Assembly: GCF_900129915.1 (NCBI RefSeq)
Contig: NZ_FQXH01000007.1
Location: 124,001 to 188,000 of the forward strand
Source of the DNA: Tepidibacter thalassicus DSM 15285
GTDB lineage: Bacteria > Bacillota > Clostridia > Peptostreptococcales > Peptostreptococcaceae
Direction of reading: 5' to 3'
DNA length: 64,000 bases
Under the pieces are notes generated by a model that was given only the letters and a program-made list of their open reading frames with translations, did no database searches and was not told where the DNA came from. Positions 8,389 through 17,495 of this stretch are shown piece after piece. A program made the translations under genes and the position numbers. Position 1 is the stretch's first letter, and the number at the start of each line of letters is the position of its first letter.

Positions 8389-9033
8389 TTAATAATCTTT
8401 ATTTACTTTTGACTGTATTATAGATTTAACTTTAGCAACAACAATATCTATTGCAACAGTATTATATCCACCTTCAGGTATTATAATATCAGCGTACCTT
8501 TTATAAGGCTCTATAAACTGCATATGAGCAGGTCTTACTGTAGTAAGATATTGATCTATTACTGAATCTACAGTTCTACCTCTTTCTTCTATATCCCTTT
8601 GTATTCTTCTAAGTATTCTGATATCATTATCAGTATCTACAAATATCTTTATATCAAGCATATTTCTCAATCTTTTATCTTCTAAAATCATTATCCCTTC
8701 AACAACTATTATATCTCTTGGATATACTGTTACAGTTTTTTCTAAATTTCTAGTGTGTTTTTCAAAATCATATACAGGTTTTTCTATACTCTTTCCGTTC
8801 ACTAAGTCATTCAAATGACTTATAAGCAAATCATTATCAAAAGCTAGTGGATGATCATAATTCGTTTTTAATCTTTCCTCAAAAGGAATATGACTTTGAT
8901 CTTTATAATAAGCATCTTGTTCTATTACTGATATATTTTCTTCAGGAACACTTTCTATTATCGCTTTTGTCACTGTACTTTTTCCTGAACCTGTTCCTCC
9001 AGTTATTCCTATTATTAATGGTCTATTTTTCAT
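8389..9033 (-). CDS. udk: Uridine kinase
   Basis: A 214-residue uridine/cytidine kinase of normal length. [12 protein letters not shown] near residue 9 is the Walker A loop, and the later [10 protein letters not shown] strand and [15 protein letters not shown] region match Udk. It phosphorylates uridine or cytidine to UMP or CMP in pyrimidine salvage. ATG at 9033 follows AGGAAGGAG and overlaps the end of the U32 peptidase gene by 11 bp, so the two are coupled. The strong terminator follows. Confidence 0.95.
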   Translation of the reverse strand: MKNRPLIIGITGGTGSGKSTVTKAIIESVPEENISVIEQDAYYKDQSHIPFEERLKTNYDHPLAFDNDLLISHLNDLVNGKSIEKPVYDFEKHTRNLEKTVTVYPRDIIVVEGIMILEDKRLRNMLDIKIFVDTDNDIRILRRIQRDIEERGRTVDSVIDQYLTTVRPAHMQFIEPYKRYADIIIPEGGYNTVAIDIVVAKVKSIIQSKVNKDY

Positions 9034-10258
9034 CTTTTATCTCCTTCCTTAATATATAATTTTCCTTTACAGGAACATTTAATTTCATCTTTATTATTTG
9101 TCTTGGATGCGGAGCTACATCTATTTCTTCTCCTTCTATCGTCCACATTTTTTCTATTTTTGTATAAACTGTATCCTTATTTGGACCTATAATTTCTATT
9201 TCATCTCCAGTAAACATTCTATTTCTCTGTTCAACAACAGCGATATCTTCTTTTTCATCATATTCTTTAACAAGCCCTATAAAATCGTAATTTCTTATAT
9301 ACGAACTAGAACCATAATGTTGTTCATCTGAACCTGGCTTTTCAAAATAAAATCCTGTTGTAAAATCTCTATGACTTGCTTTTTTTATTTCTTCAAGCCA
9401 TAAAGGATTAAATTTCCAATTTTCAGGATTTTTATAATACTCATCAATAGCCATTCTATATGCTCTTACAACAGTTGCAACATAATAAGCTGTTTTCATT
9501 CTCCCTTCTATTTTTAAACTTTTAATACCTGAATTTATAATTTGTGGTATGTATTCTATCATACACAAATCTTTAGAATTAAAAAAGAAAGTTCCTCTTT
9601 CATCTTCATATATTGGGTAATATTGTCCTGGTCTTTTTTCTTCTACTAGGTAATATTGCCATCTACAAGGATGAGCACATGCGCCTCTATTCGCATCTCT
9701 TCCTGTCATATAATTACTTATAAGACATCTTCCAGAATACGATATACACATTGCACCATGTATAAATGCTTCTATTTCCATATCTTCTGGAATATTATCT
9801 TTTATTTGCTTAATTTCTTTAAATGAAAGTTCTCTTGCAACTACTATTCTATTTACTCCTTGATTATACCAAAATCTAGCACTCATATAATTTGTATTAT
9901 TTGCTTGTGTACTTAAATGAACTTCCATATCAGGTATAACTTCCTTAACTACAGATAAAACACCTGGATCAGAAACTATAACTGCATCTACACCTATTTT
10001 TTTCAAGCTTTTCAAGTATTCATCAAGCCCTTCAAAATCTTCATTATGAGGTATTACATTTACAGTTACATATACTTTTTTTCCTCTTTCATGAGCAAAT
10101 TTTACTCCTTCTTCCATCTGCTCATATGTAAAATTTTTAGCGCCTGCTCTTAATCCAAAAAATTCTCCTCCAATATACACTGCATCAGCACCATAAATAA
10201 TAGCCATTTTTAATTTCTCCAAATCTCCTGCCGGAGCAAGTAATTCTACTTTTTCCAA
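9023..10258 (-). CDS. Peptidase U32 family protein (YrrO-like)
   Basis: A 411-residue U32 family protein starting [28 protein letters not shown], the TIM-barrel signature of the family. The U32 motif region with conserved Cys is visible ([17 protein letters not shown], later GACAHPCRW). Members act as collagenase-like peptidases or as [4Fe-4S]-dependent tRNA/ubiquinone hydroxylation proteins; the TrhP-type tRNA U34 hydroxylation role is the likelier one here because of the conserved Cys set and gene order. The start is TTG, spaced well from AGAGGTG. It sits between the O-methyltransferase and udk, as in B. subtilis. Confidence 0.85.
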   Translation of the reverse strand: MEKVELLAPAGDLEKLKMAIIYGADAVYIGGEFFGLRAGAKNFTYEQMEEGVKFAHERGKKVYVTVNVIPHNEDFEGLDEYLKSLKKIGVDAVIVSDPGVLSVVKEVIPDMEVHLSTQANNTNYMSARFWYNQGVNRIVVARELSFKEIKQIKDNIPEDMEIEAFIHGAMCISYSGRCLISNYMTGRDANRGACAHPCRWQYYLVEEKRPGQYYPIYEDERGTFFFNSKDLCMIEYIPQIINSGIKSLKIEGRMKTAYYVATVVRAYRMAIDEYYKNPENWKFNPLWLEEIKKASHRDFTTGFYFEKPGSDEQHYGSSSYIRNYDFIGLVKEYDEKEDIAVVEQRNRMFTGDEIEIIGPNKDTVYTKIEKMWTIEGEEIDVAPHPRQIIKMKLNVPVKENYILRKEIKDEK

Positions 10259-10271
10259 TTAAATCACCTCT

Positions 10272-10916
10272 TTACTTTTTATAACTTATCGCTACACCAT
10301 CGCCAATTGGTATTAAGCTAGTATCTAAATAATTACAATTACTTATATAATCTAAATAATTTCTCATTCTTTTTACTATAGTCTTTTTTCTTCTTATAAC
10401 ATATTTATCACTTGCTACCATACCTTTATAAAGTATATTATCCGAAATTAACAACCCTCCAATTTTTAATTTTTCTATAACTAAATCGTAAAAAAGCTTA
10501 TACTGTCCTTTTGCTGCATCTAAAAAAATCATATCAAAATTTCCTTCAACTTCTTTAAGCTTTTCTTTAGCATCTCCTTCTAGTATTTTTATATTATCTT
10601 CAAAACCGTATTTTTTAAAATTTTCTCTAGCTTTTTCTATCATCTTTTCATTTCTTTCTACAGTTATTATTTCACAATTTTTATTTAAAGTATCAGCAAA
10701 CAACATAGAAGAATATCCTATAGCACATCCAACTTCTAAAATTCTTTTAGGTTTATGAATTTTTAAAAGTACTTTCAAAAACTCAGCAACTTCTTTCTGA
10801 ACTATCGGTACTAAATTTTCATCTGCATACACTTCTAATTCTCTTAAAAAACTCTTACTTTCCTTTAAAGTTTTTCTTATATAATCTTGTACTAATTCAT
10901 CAACTATATTACTCAA
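10272..10916 (-). CDS. SAM-dependent O-methyltransferase (YrrM/TrmR-like)
   Basis: A class I methyltransferase of about 214 residues. ILEVGCAIGYSSMLFAD is the SAM-binding motif I, EGDAKEKLKEVEGNFDMIFLDAAKGQY is motif II/III, and the fold matches the O-methyltransferase family 3 (catechol-OMT-like). B. subtilis YrrM (TrmR), in the same gene order, methylates a tRNA wobble 5-hydroxyuridine made by the adjacent U32 proteins, so it may do the same. I use TTG at 10916 (MSNIVDELVQ), 8 nt after AAAGGA; longer starts overlap the upstream hairpin. Confidence 0.85.
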   Translation of the reverse strand: MSNIVDELVQDYIRKTLKESKSFLRELEVYADENLVPIVQKEVAEFLKVLLKIHKPKRILEVGCAIGYSSMLFADTLNKNCEIITVERNEKMIEKARENFKKYGFEDNIKILEGDAKEKLKEVEGNFDMIFLDAAKGQYKLFYDLVIEKLKIGGLLISDNILYKGMVASDKYVIRRKKTIVKRMRNYLDYISNCNYLDTSLIPIGDGVAISYKK

Positions 10917-10943
10917 AAGTATCATCCTTTCTATGACACAAAT

Positions 10944-10967
10944 AAATAGGTGGAAATCCACCTATTT
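10944..10967 (-). terminator. Hairpin at the end of mltG
   Basis: An 11-bp inverted repeat (10944-10954 with 10957-10967) includes the mltG stop codon. The minus-strand tail ATTTGTG is a poor U tract, so termination may be partial and leave readthrough into the methyltransferase gene. Confidence 0.5.
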
Positions 10968-11966
10968 GTTTTCAAATTTTCTTTTAAGATGTTCGCTATA
11001 AGTTTTTGAAAAACTATGACTTCCATCTTTCTTAGCTACAAAATAAAGATAATCTACATCAGCTGGATAAAGTGCCGCCTTGATAGATTTTTCTCCAGGT
11101 GATGCTATAGGACCTGGTGGAAGTCCATTATTTTTATAAGTATTATAAGGTGAATCTATTTTTATGTCATTATAAGATAAAACAGATTTTCGCTCCCCTA
11201 AAACATACTGTACAGTAGCACAAGATTGAAGAGGCATATTTATATTCATTCTATTATAAAAAACAGCTGAAATTATCGGTCTTTCTTCATCGAGTTTCGC
11301 TTCTTTTTCTATAATAGAAGCCATTGTTATAACTTCATTCAAATTAAGTCCCATTTCTTTTTGTCTTTTTTTATAATCCTCATCGTATATTTCATTAAAT
11401 CTTTTTAACATTATATCTATAATAACTTTTTCTGAATAATTTTTATCTATAAAATACGTATCAGGAAATAAAAATCCCTCTAAAGAAACTATATTTTTAT
11501 CGTTTAAAAAAGGATATTTACTTTTAAATACCGAAGGATTATTCACTAGTTCTAAGAACTTCTCTCTATCAACAAGTCCAAGATTTGAAAATCTATTTGC
11601 AATCTGATTTGCTTCAAATCCTTCTGGAATAGTTACCTTAACTATATTCTTATATACTTTTCCTGAATTTAATAAAGCAAGTATTTTTTTATTCGAAAAT
11701 GATTTAGAAATACTATAAGTTCCTGCTTTTATTCCTTTATCCATATGATTTATTTTTGCCACTATTATAAAAAACCATTTATTTTTCACAACTTCTTTAT
11801 CTACTAAAATACCAGCAGTTTCATTAAGTGATGAACCTCTAGGAATACTAACAATTACTTTTTCATTACTTTTTGAGTCATAAGGACCTACTTGTATATT
11901 AAAATAAACTAGTCCTAAAGCGATAAATATTACTATTAAAATAGCTTTTATAAAAAATTTTTTCAT
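10962..11966 (-). CDS. mltG: Endolytic murein transglycosylase MltG
   Basis: A 334-residue MltG (YceG-like) protein. The N-terminal membrane anchor (FFIKAILIVIFIALGLVYF) is followed by a LysM-like domain (KVTIPEGFEANQIANRF) and the catalytic domain with ITMASIIEKEAKLDEERPIISAVFYNRM, carrying the catalytic Glu. The C-terminal PYNTYKNNGLPPGPIASPG motif is diagnostic. It cleaves nascent glycan strands at the membrane and sets their length. The start is ATG at 11966 after AGAGGTAAT. First gene of the mltG-methyltransferase-U32-udk group. Confidence 0.95.
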   Translation of the reverse strand: MKKFFIKAILIVIFIALGLVYFNIQVGPYDSKSNEKVIVSIPRGSSLNETAGILVDKEVVKNKWFFIIVAKINHMDKGIKAGTYSISKSFSNKKILALLNSGKVYKNIVKVTIPEGFEANQIANRFSNLGLVDREKFLELVNNPSVFKSKYPFLNDKNIVSLEGFLFPDTYFIDKNYSEKVIIDIMLKRFNEIYDEDYKKRQKEMGLNLNEVITMASIIEKEAKLDEERPIISAVFYNRMNINMPLQSCATVQYVLGERKSVLSYNDIKIDSPYNTYKNNGLPPGPIASPGEKSIKAALYPADVDYLYFVAKKDGSHSFSKTYSEHLKRKFENK

Positions 11967-12061
11967 AATATTACCTCTTTTTTATTTTTTATTAAATAAA
12001 ATTTTTCTGTATCTATACTATTATATAATTTTAGACTATTTTTTACAATATGTAACTTCTC

Positions 12062-12091
12062 AAAAAAAATAGAACAAGCTATAGCTTGCTC
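12062..12091 (-). terminator. Terminator of the cbiMQO operon
   Basis: The 8-bp stem GAGCAAGC/GCTTGTTC (one G-U pair) has a TATA loop and is followed on the minus strand by TATTTTTTTT. The cbiO stop TGA overlaps its first base pairs. Confidence 0.85.
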
Positions 12092-12869
12092 ATATATTAT
12101 ATCTATATCCTATTTTCTTTTTCGATCCACATAAAGGACAATTTTGCATACTTAAAGGTCTTTCAAGCCCGCACTCTTGCATAAGTTTATCATTTTCAAA
12201 AATACTCAAAGTAAAACCATCCTCTACAACATGTCCTTCATTTAATACAATAATTCTATCACACAATTCAAGTACCATATCTAAATCATGAGTAGTAATT
12301 ATTTTTGTCTGTGAAAAACTGCGAAGAAGATTAATTAATCTTCTTCTAGCTCTTGGATCTAATGCAGTTGTCGGTTCATCCATAACTAAAACATCTGGAT
12401 TCATCGCTAAAACTGTTGCAATCGCAGCTGCTCGTTTTTCTCCACCTGAAAGCTTATATGCAACTCTATCCTTTAAATGTAATATGCCAACTGTCTTGAG
12501 AGAATTTATAACCCTTTTTCTAACCTCTTCCTCAGATAATTTATAATTACGAGGTCCAAAAGCTACATCATCGTAAATATTAGCCATAAATAACTGATCA
12601 TCAGAATTTTGAAAAACAATTCCAACTTTTTTTCTTATCAAAGGTAATGTTTTTTTCTCCACAAGAATATTATCAACATAAACTTCACCCTCATCTGGAG
12701 ATAAAGCTCCAACAAGGTTCATTAATAAAGTCGACTTTCCTGCACCATTCGAACCTATAATACCTACAGACTCTCCATCTTTTATCTTAAAATTAATTTT
12801 ATTTAAAGCCATCTTCCCATCAGGATATGTGTAACTTAAATTATTTACTTCAATAATGCTACGACTCAT
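12090..12869 (-). CDS. cbiO: ECF transporter ATPase CbiO/NikO
   Basis: A 259-residue ABC ATPase with Walker A GSNGAGKST, Q-loop FQNSDDQLF (the ECF-type double-Q region), signature LSGGEKRA and Walker B VLVMDEPT. It powers Ni/Co uptake with CbiQ and CbiM. ATG at 12869 overlaps the cbiQ stop as ATGA and follows GGAGGGG. The C terminus has an unusual extra CGLERPLSMQNCPLCGS stretch with three Cys, possibly a metal-binding tail. Confidence 0.92.
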   Translation of the reverse strand: MSRSIIEVNNLSYTYPDGKMALNKINFKIKDGESVGIIGSNGAGKSTLLMNLVGALSPDEGEVYVDNILVEKKTLPLIRKKVGIVFQNSDDQLFMANIYDDVAFGPRNYKLSEEEVRKRVINSLKTVGILHLKDRVAYKLSGGEKRAAAIATVLAMNPDVLVMDEPTTALDPRARRRLINLLRSFSQTKIITTHDLDMVLELCDRIIVLNEGHVVEDGFTLSIFENDKLMQECGLERPLSMQNCPLCGSKKKIGYRYNI

Positions 12870-13678
12870 TTTACCCCTCCTGTTATCAACAAACCAAGTA
12901 TAGTCGTAATATCTACACAACGCACAAATATAAAATACAATATCCATATTCCCAAATAAACAATATCTCTAAATGCTATATTATCTACACTGCCAATATT
13001 ATAATCTCCTATAAACCCACGACAACACATCGATAAATAAATGCGCTGTGCTCTTTCTACAGTCCTAATAAGTAACTGCCCTGTAAGTGAACCCCATACA
13101 CTAAACCTAATGCCTTTTTCTCGAGGAGATCTAAGTAAATATGCACGAATCATACTATGAGTTTCTTCAATCAACAATGATATATATCTATATGTTAAAA
13201 TAAACTGTATCACAAACACTTTAGGTATTCCTATTGTTCTAAGCGCTAATGCAATCCCATTAATTCCCGTTGTCGCTATTAGAATAAATGCTGCCAAAAC
13301 AGTTAAAATACATTTAATAAGAATGGAAATAAAAGAAATCCATCCCCCTGAAATCTTAATCCATGAAAGTACTATTACAGGATTAGAATCAAAAAGTGGA
13401 TTAAAAATTCCTAATCCAATAACAAAAGGTGCTGCAACAAATAATCTTTTTAAAACAGGAACTAATGGAATCTCTGCAATAATAATTAAAACAATAGGAT
13501 AAAAAACAAGTGGTATTAATCTACTTATATCGTATTTATCAAAAGATACTGTAATTATCAAAAATGCAATAGTTGTTATCAGTTTAGCAAATGGATGTAT
13601 ATTATGTATAATCGTTTCTTTACTTGAAATTTCATCTAAGAATCTAATGTCATATAATGAGTTGAGCATTTTTTCCAT
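12866..13678 (-). CDS. cbiQ: ECF transporter transmembrane protein CbiQ/NikQ
   Basis: A 270-residue membrane protein with five to six hydrophobic helices (ITTIAFLIITV, PLVFYPIVLIIIAEI, ILTVLAAFILIATTG and a last C-terminal one). The cytosolic coupling-helix regions carry the ARG-type motifs (SHSMIRAYLLRSPREKG-like and ERAQRIYLSMCCRGF) typical of EcfT/CbiQ. It links the ATPase to CbiM. The ATG lies about 13 nt from an AGAGAG, so the start is slightly uncertain. Middle gene of the operon. Confidence 0.9.
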   Translation of the reverse strand: MEKMLNSLYDIRFLDEISSKETIIHNIHPFAKLITTIAFLIITVSFDKYDISRLIPLVFYPIVLIIIAEIPLVPVLKRLFVAAPFVIGLGIFNPLFDSNPVIVLSWIKISGGWISFISILIKCILTVLAAFILIATTGINGIALALRTIGIPKVFVIQFILTYRYISLLIEETHSMIRAYLLRSPREKGIRFSVWGSLTGQLLIRTVERAQRIYLSMCCRGFIGDYNIGSVDNIAFRDIVYLGIWILYFIFVRCVDITTILGLLITGGVK

Positions 13679-13699
13679 AAATTAAAACAACTCTCTTTA

Positions 13700-14731
13700 T
13701 TAAGCAGCATTTGCTTTTTTTCTCTTTTTTAATTTATATACAACAAAACCTGTTGTAGCAGCTAAAATCAACGTCATTAAACCTCCAATTAGTCCCGAAA
13801 CAGTAGTTCCACTACTTACAGCTGGCCAAGTTTCTTCTGATTCTTCTTTATCTGTTTTAAAACTATAATCTGGTAAAAATGCACTTTTTTCTTGAATTTT
13901 TTCAAGTACTTGATGAATTCCATTTGGTATTTCAAGTTCTTCTTTACCTGAGGTTTTTAACATAGACCATTCAAGTCCATCAGGATATGCAGAAGCAAAC
14001 CAAGAAAGAACCCCTCCAGTTAAAACTGTAACAACAACAATTGCAAGAAGTAATTTTTTTATAAAAATATCCCCTAAAGCTTGATTCAAAGCTGCCTTCT
14101 CTATAACTTCAGGAAAATTATTATAAACAAATCCTACTACTGCAGCAGTTACAAGCCCTTCCACTATTCCAATAGCTAAATGAATAGGCTGCATTAACAT
14201 AACAAATGTAGTAAATGGCAATTCTGTTTTACCTGATAATAAAGTTTCTATAACAACACTAAACGCACCAAGCTGAAGTCCTATAATAGCAGATACCATT
14301 GCTCCTATAAATATATGAGTAGCTGAATAACCTTTTCTCATAATGCGTTTATATATCAAAGGATACACAATAAAACATGTGTAAAATCCCATATTAAAAA
14401 TATTACATCCCAATGCTAATAATCCCCCATCTGCAAAAAACAATGCCTGTATTATCAATATAGAAGCCATGGTCAAAAATCCCGCATAAGGTCCAAGTAA
14501 TATAGCAAGAAGTAATCCTCCTCCCAAATGTCCACTAGAACCAGTTGCAGGAATTGTAAAATTTATCATTTGAGCTGCAAACACAAATGCACCCATTACA
14601 CCCATTAAAGGTATTTTTTTCTCATCAATATCGTCTTGAATTTTTTTAATTGAATAAGCAGCAGTTCCTACTGTTACTGCCCACATAGTTCCACCTACAG
14701 CAGGTGAAATCAAAGCATCAGCCATATGCAT
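13700..14731 (-). CDS. cbiM: Ni/Co ECF transporter substrate-binding protein CbiM/NikM with fused PDGLE (CbiN/NikN) domain
   Basis: A 343-residue protein. The N terminus MHMADALISPAVGG supplies the Met1-His2 metal ligand needed by CbiM/NikM, which fixes the start at 14731 (after GGGGGA). Seven or so membrane helices follow, with HLGGGLLLAILLGP and HIFIGA. From about residue 230 a NikN-like domain has ASAYPDGLEWSML (the PDGLE motif), then a final helix near the C terminus. It imports Ni2+ or Co2+; a NikR-like operator favours nickel, but the sequence does not decide this. First gene of cbiM-cbiQ-cbiO. Confidence 0.9.
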   Translation of the reverse strand: MHMADALISPAVGGTMWAVTVGTAAYSIKKIQDDIDEKKIPLMGVMGAFVFAAQMINFTIPATGSSGHLGGGLLLAILLGPYAGFLTMASILIIQALFFADGGLLALGCNIFNMGFYTCFIVYPLIYKRIMRKGYSATHIFIGAMVSAIIGLQLGAFSVVIETLLSGKTELPFTTFVMLMQPIHLAIGIVEGLVTAAVVGFVYNNFPEVIEKAALNQALGDIFIKKLLLAIVVVTVLTGGVLSWFASAYPDGLEWSMLKTSGKEELEIPNGIHQVLEKIQEKSAFLPDYSFKTDKEESEETWPAVSSGTTVSGLIGGLMTLILAATTGFVVYKLKKRKKANAA

Positions 14732-14842
14732 AATTATATCCCCCTTCAACCTTATTCTTGTTTTGATAAAAAAATCACAATAATTATCAAACCTATTCAC
14801 AGGTTACTTTAGCCTTCATGGCTAATTTGTATTAAATAAATA

Positions 14843-14866
14843 AAGGCAGCCTTTTTAGGCTGCCTT
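14843..14866 (-). terminator. Terminator-like hairpin in the cbiM leader (attenuator candidate)
   Basis: A 9-bp stem AAGGCAGCC/GGCTGCCTT with a TAAAAA loop is followed on the minus strand by TATTTATTT. It lies about 120 nt after the pdp stop but downstream of the promoter proposed for cbiM. It could end pdp transcripts, attenuate cbiM, or both. Confidence 0.6.
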
Positions 14867-14902
14867 CATGACATAAATTTTATGCTATATTTTTTGAAGT
14901 CT

Positions 14903-14958
14903 TCATGACTATTTCCTTAACTTGTCATAATTTTACCACAAACTAACTCTAAATTCAA
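14903..14958 (-). promoter_or_regulatory. Promoter of cbiMQO with overlapping NikR-like palindrome
   Basis: On the minus strand: TTGAAT (14953-14958), a 17-bp spacer and TAAAAT (14930-14935). Next to and partly over the -10 and start region, TTATGAC (14924-14930), 14 bp, then GTCATGA (14903-14909). This resembles the E. coli NikR operator layout GTATGA-N16-TCATAC. No NikR gene is in the window. Confidence 0.45.
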
Positions 14959-14986
14959 TATAATATTCTAAATATTAACAAATTAC

Positions 14987-16312
14987 TTAAAATCTTTTTA
15001 TTCCATCTTTTGTAACTATTCCATATATTAACTTTCTTTCTACAGGTTTCTCATCAGATATAGTATATGCTGATAAAAGTCTTTCTTTAGCGCTTTCAAG
15101 TTTTGTAGTATCATTCACATACATATGTGCTAAAATTTCCCCTTCTTCAACAAAATCTCCTACTTTCTTATTAAGTACTATACCTGCTCCTAAATCCAAT
15201 TTATCTTCTTTAGTTTCTCTTCCTGCTCCTAACATCATTGCACTTAAACCAACAGTTTCTGCTTCAATTTTGCTTACATATCCTTTTCTAGGAGATTTTA
15301 CTTCTATTACATTAGTAGCTTTAGGTAACAAATCATAATTATCTACTACATCTTTATTTCCGCCCTGAATTTCTATAAACTCTCTCAACTTATCAAGTGC
15401 TTTTCCAGAAGATATTGATTCTTCAAGCATTTTCCTTCCTTCTTCATAACTACTTGCAATTTTAGCAAGCATTAACATATAAGCTCCTAAATTCAAACAA
15501 AGTTCAGTAAAATCTTTTGGTCCATTTCCTTTTAAAGTTTCTATAGCTTCTTTTACTTCTAAAGCATTACCTACTGCAAAACCTAAAGGCTGATCCATAT
15601 CAGTAACAACCCCTATAGTTTCCCTATTCATGCCATTTCCTATATCAACCATTTCTTTAGCTAAAGCAAATGAATCTTCTAATTCTTTCATAAACGCTCC
15701 ACTTCCAGTTTTAACATCTAAAACTATAGCATCTGCTCCAGAAGCTAATTTTTTACTCATTATGCTGCTCGCAATTAATGATATATTATCAACTGTAGCA
15801 GTAACATCTCTTAAAGCATATAATTTTTTATCAGCAGGAACTATAGATGCAGTTTGTCCACAAACAGCTATTTTATGATTATTTACATTATCTATAAACT
15901 TGTCTTGATCCATTTCTATAGATAAACCTGGTATCGATTCCAGTTTGTCAAGTGTTCCTCCTGTATGACCAAGTCCTCTTCCTGACATTTTTGCAACAGG
16001 AGCACCACAAGATGCTACAAGTGGTGCTAAAGTAATTGTAGTTTTATCACCTACTCCACCTGTACTGTGTTTATCTACTTTTATTCCTTCTATTTTAGAT
16101 AAATCTATCACATCTCCAGAATGCATCATAGCTTCTGTTAAATATACAGTTTCTTTTTTAGTCATTTTCTTTAAAAATATAGCCATAACAAGTGCAGAAG
16201 CTTGATAATCTGGAATTTCTCCCTTAGAGTATCCTTCTACAAAAAAATTTATTTCTTCTTTAGTTAATTCATATCCATCTCTTTTTTTCTTTATAATATC
16301 GTACATTCTCAT
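14987..16312 (-). CDS. pdp: Pyrimidine-nucleoside phosphorylase
   Basis: A 441-residue protein of the thymidine/pyrimidine phosphorylase family. [26 protein letters not shown] carries the phosphate-binding KHSTGG signature, and ALRDVTATV and IMSKKLA are active-site segments. It splits uridine, thymidine or deoxyuridine with phosphate. It belongs with deoB and the purine phosphorylases upstream. The start (MRMYDII) has no clear Shine-Dalgarno, unlike its neighbours, and is preceded by a 344-nt hairpin-rich spacer. The second Met (16306) is an alternative start. Confidence 0.93.
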   Translation of the reverse strand: MRMYDIIKKKRDGYELTKEEINFFVEGYSKGEIPDYQASALVMAIFLKKMTKKETVYLTEAMMHSGDVIDLSKIEGIKVDKHSTGGVGDKTTITLAPLVASCGAPVAKMSGRGLGHTGGTLDKLESIPGLSIEMDQDKFIDNVNNHKIAVCGQTASIVPADKKLYALRDVTATVDNISLIASSIMSKKLASGADAIVLDVKTGSGAFMKELEDSFALAKEMVDIGNGMNRETIGVVTDMDQPLGFAVGNALEVKEAIETLKGNGPKDFTELCLNLGAYMLMLAKIASSYEEGRKMLEESISSGKALDKLREFIEIQGGNKDVVDNYDLLPKATNVIEVKSPRKGYVSKIEAETVGLSAMMLGAGRETKEDKLDLGAGIVLNKKVGDFVEEGEILAHMYVNDTTKLESAKERLLSAYTISDEKPVERKLIYGIVTKDGIKRF

Positions 16313-16656
16313 ACCATTTACAGCTTTATAAAATCTATAAACATCTAAACAAATATATAAAGATTATAGATTTTATTCATACACTCAATATTTTTACAAA
16401 TATTAGTGTACATAATAGCATCTCTCTACAATGCTATACCGCAAGCCAACGGTACTTTTATTCACCTCTCTTTTTTAAATCAAGTAACTAATTTTCCATA
16501 ATGAAAATGTAGAGTAGTTACTTGATTTATAATTTCAAGTTTTTTAACACCATGAAATTTTGCCTTGTATGTTAAAAATAATATCTCCAAACTCTAATAT
16601 TATCAAATCAGAAATACATAAAATAACCAATATGGTTTTGTGGATTTTTAAATATT
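16313..16656 (-). ncRNA. Hairpin-rich 344-nt spacer before pdp (structured leader or decayed IS element)
   Basis: No gene of normal size. Hairpin stems: 14 bp (16477-16490 with 16515-16528), TACCG/CGGTA (16437-16454), AGCAT/ATGCT (16417-16435), a 12-bp bulged stem (16381-16409) and 13 bp (16328-16340 with 16364-16376). On the minus strand a GTG frame encodes VNKSTVGLRYSIVERCYYVH after a GAGAGG. Closely packed hairpins plus that fragment resemble the right end of IS200/IS605-type elements, but I cannot confirm this; an RNA leader for pdp is the alternative. Confidence 0.4.
16578..16606 (-). promoter_or_regulatory. Candidate sigma-A promoter upstream of the pdp leader
   Basis: On the minus strand, TTGATA (16601-16606), a 17-bp spacer, TATTAT (16578-16583). 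Transcription would start at the edge of the hairpin-rich spacer and run through it into pdp. Confidence 0.4.
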
Positions 16657-17484
16657 TTAATTAACTGTCAAAAACATCTCTTTCACTATACCTTTAACTA
16701 ATGATATAAACTTAGGTCTAGTTTCATTTGCAACACGCATTACCTCTTCATGAGTTAAAGGCTTAAGTTCATTATTCGGTATAGCCATATCCGTTATGCA
16801 AGATATTCCAAGTACTTTCATACCACAATGATTTGCTATAATTGCTTCCGGTACTGTCGACATCCCTATAGTATCAGAACCAAATACTTGAAGCATTTTA
16901 AGCTCTGCCTTTGAAAAGAAACTTGGTCCACTTATAGAAGTATATACTCCTTCAAATACCTCTATATTCAAATTCTTAGCAATTTTTTTACCAAGTTCTA
17001 TTAAATCTTTGTTATAAGCTTTTGACATATCCGGAAATCTTGGACCAAATTCTTTTTTATTTGGTCCAATAAGAGGATTATTCCCTGTAAAATTAATATG
17101 ATCAGTTATAAACATTAATGCCCCAGGATAAAATTTCTCATTTAATCCTCCACAAGCATTTGTCAATATTAAAGTTTCAACTCCTAAAACCTTCATTACT
17201 CTTACTGGAAAAGTCACTTCCTCCATTGAATATCCTTCGTAATAGTGAAATCTTCCTTGCATAACTATTACATCTTTTCCTTGAAGTTTTCCTACTACAA
17301 GTTGTCCTGCATGTCCTTGTACTGTTGAAACTGGAAAATTTGGTATTTCTTCATATTTTATCACTACAGCATCTTCTATTTCATCTGCTAATACTCCAAG
17401 CCCTGATCCTAATATCAATCCTATCTTTGGCTCAATACTTATTTTTGATTTTATAAACTGTACGGATTCATTGATTTTATTCAT
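16657..17484 (-). CDS. Purine-nucleoside phosphorylase paralogue with altered purine-site Asn (Asp)
   Basis: A 275-residue trimeric-type PNP, a diverged tandem copy of the next gene upstream. Shared motifs: LILGSGLGVLADEIEDAV, VSTVQGHAG, GRFHYYEGY. Differences sit at the active site: TSISGPSFFSKAEL replaces TYFTGPTYETPAEI, and GISCITD replaces GISCITN, so the Asn equivalent to human PNP Asn243 is Asp. The Glu of the AE pair is kept. Human N243D gains activity on adenosine, so this copy may prefer 6-aminopurine nucleosides. Normal length and a good RBS (TAGGGGATTTATAT before ATG) argue against a pseudogene. Confidence 0.88.
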   Translation of the reverse strand: MNKINESVQFIKSKISIEPKIGLILGSGLGVLADEIEDAVVIKYEEIPNFPVSTVQGHAGQLVVGKLQGKDVIVMQGRFHYYEGYSMEEVTFPVRVMKVLGVETLILTNACGGLNEKFYPGALMFITDHINFTGNNPLIGPNKKEFGPRFPDMSKAYNKDLIELGKKIAKNLNIEVFEGVYTSISGPSFFSKAELKMLQVFGSDTIGMSTVPEAIIANHCGMKVLGISCITDMAIPNNELKPLTHEEVMRVANETRPKFISLVKGIVKEMFLTVN

Positions 17485-17495
17485 ATATAAATCCC

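Noticed and set aside
14732-14986. Cobalamin riboswitch upstream of cbiM
   Set aside because: No recognisable B12-box or core sequence, and the leader is too short once the pdp end and promoter are taken into account.
16440-16490. T-box leader before pdp
   Set aside because: A GGTG...ACCG stretch is present but not the TGGNACCGCG T-box, and pdp is not an amino-acid gene.
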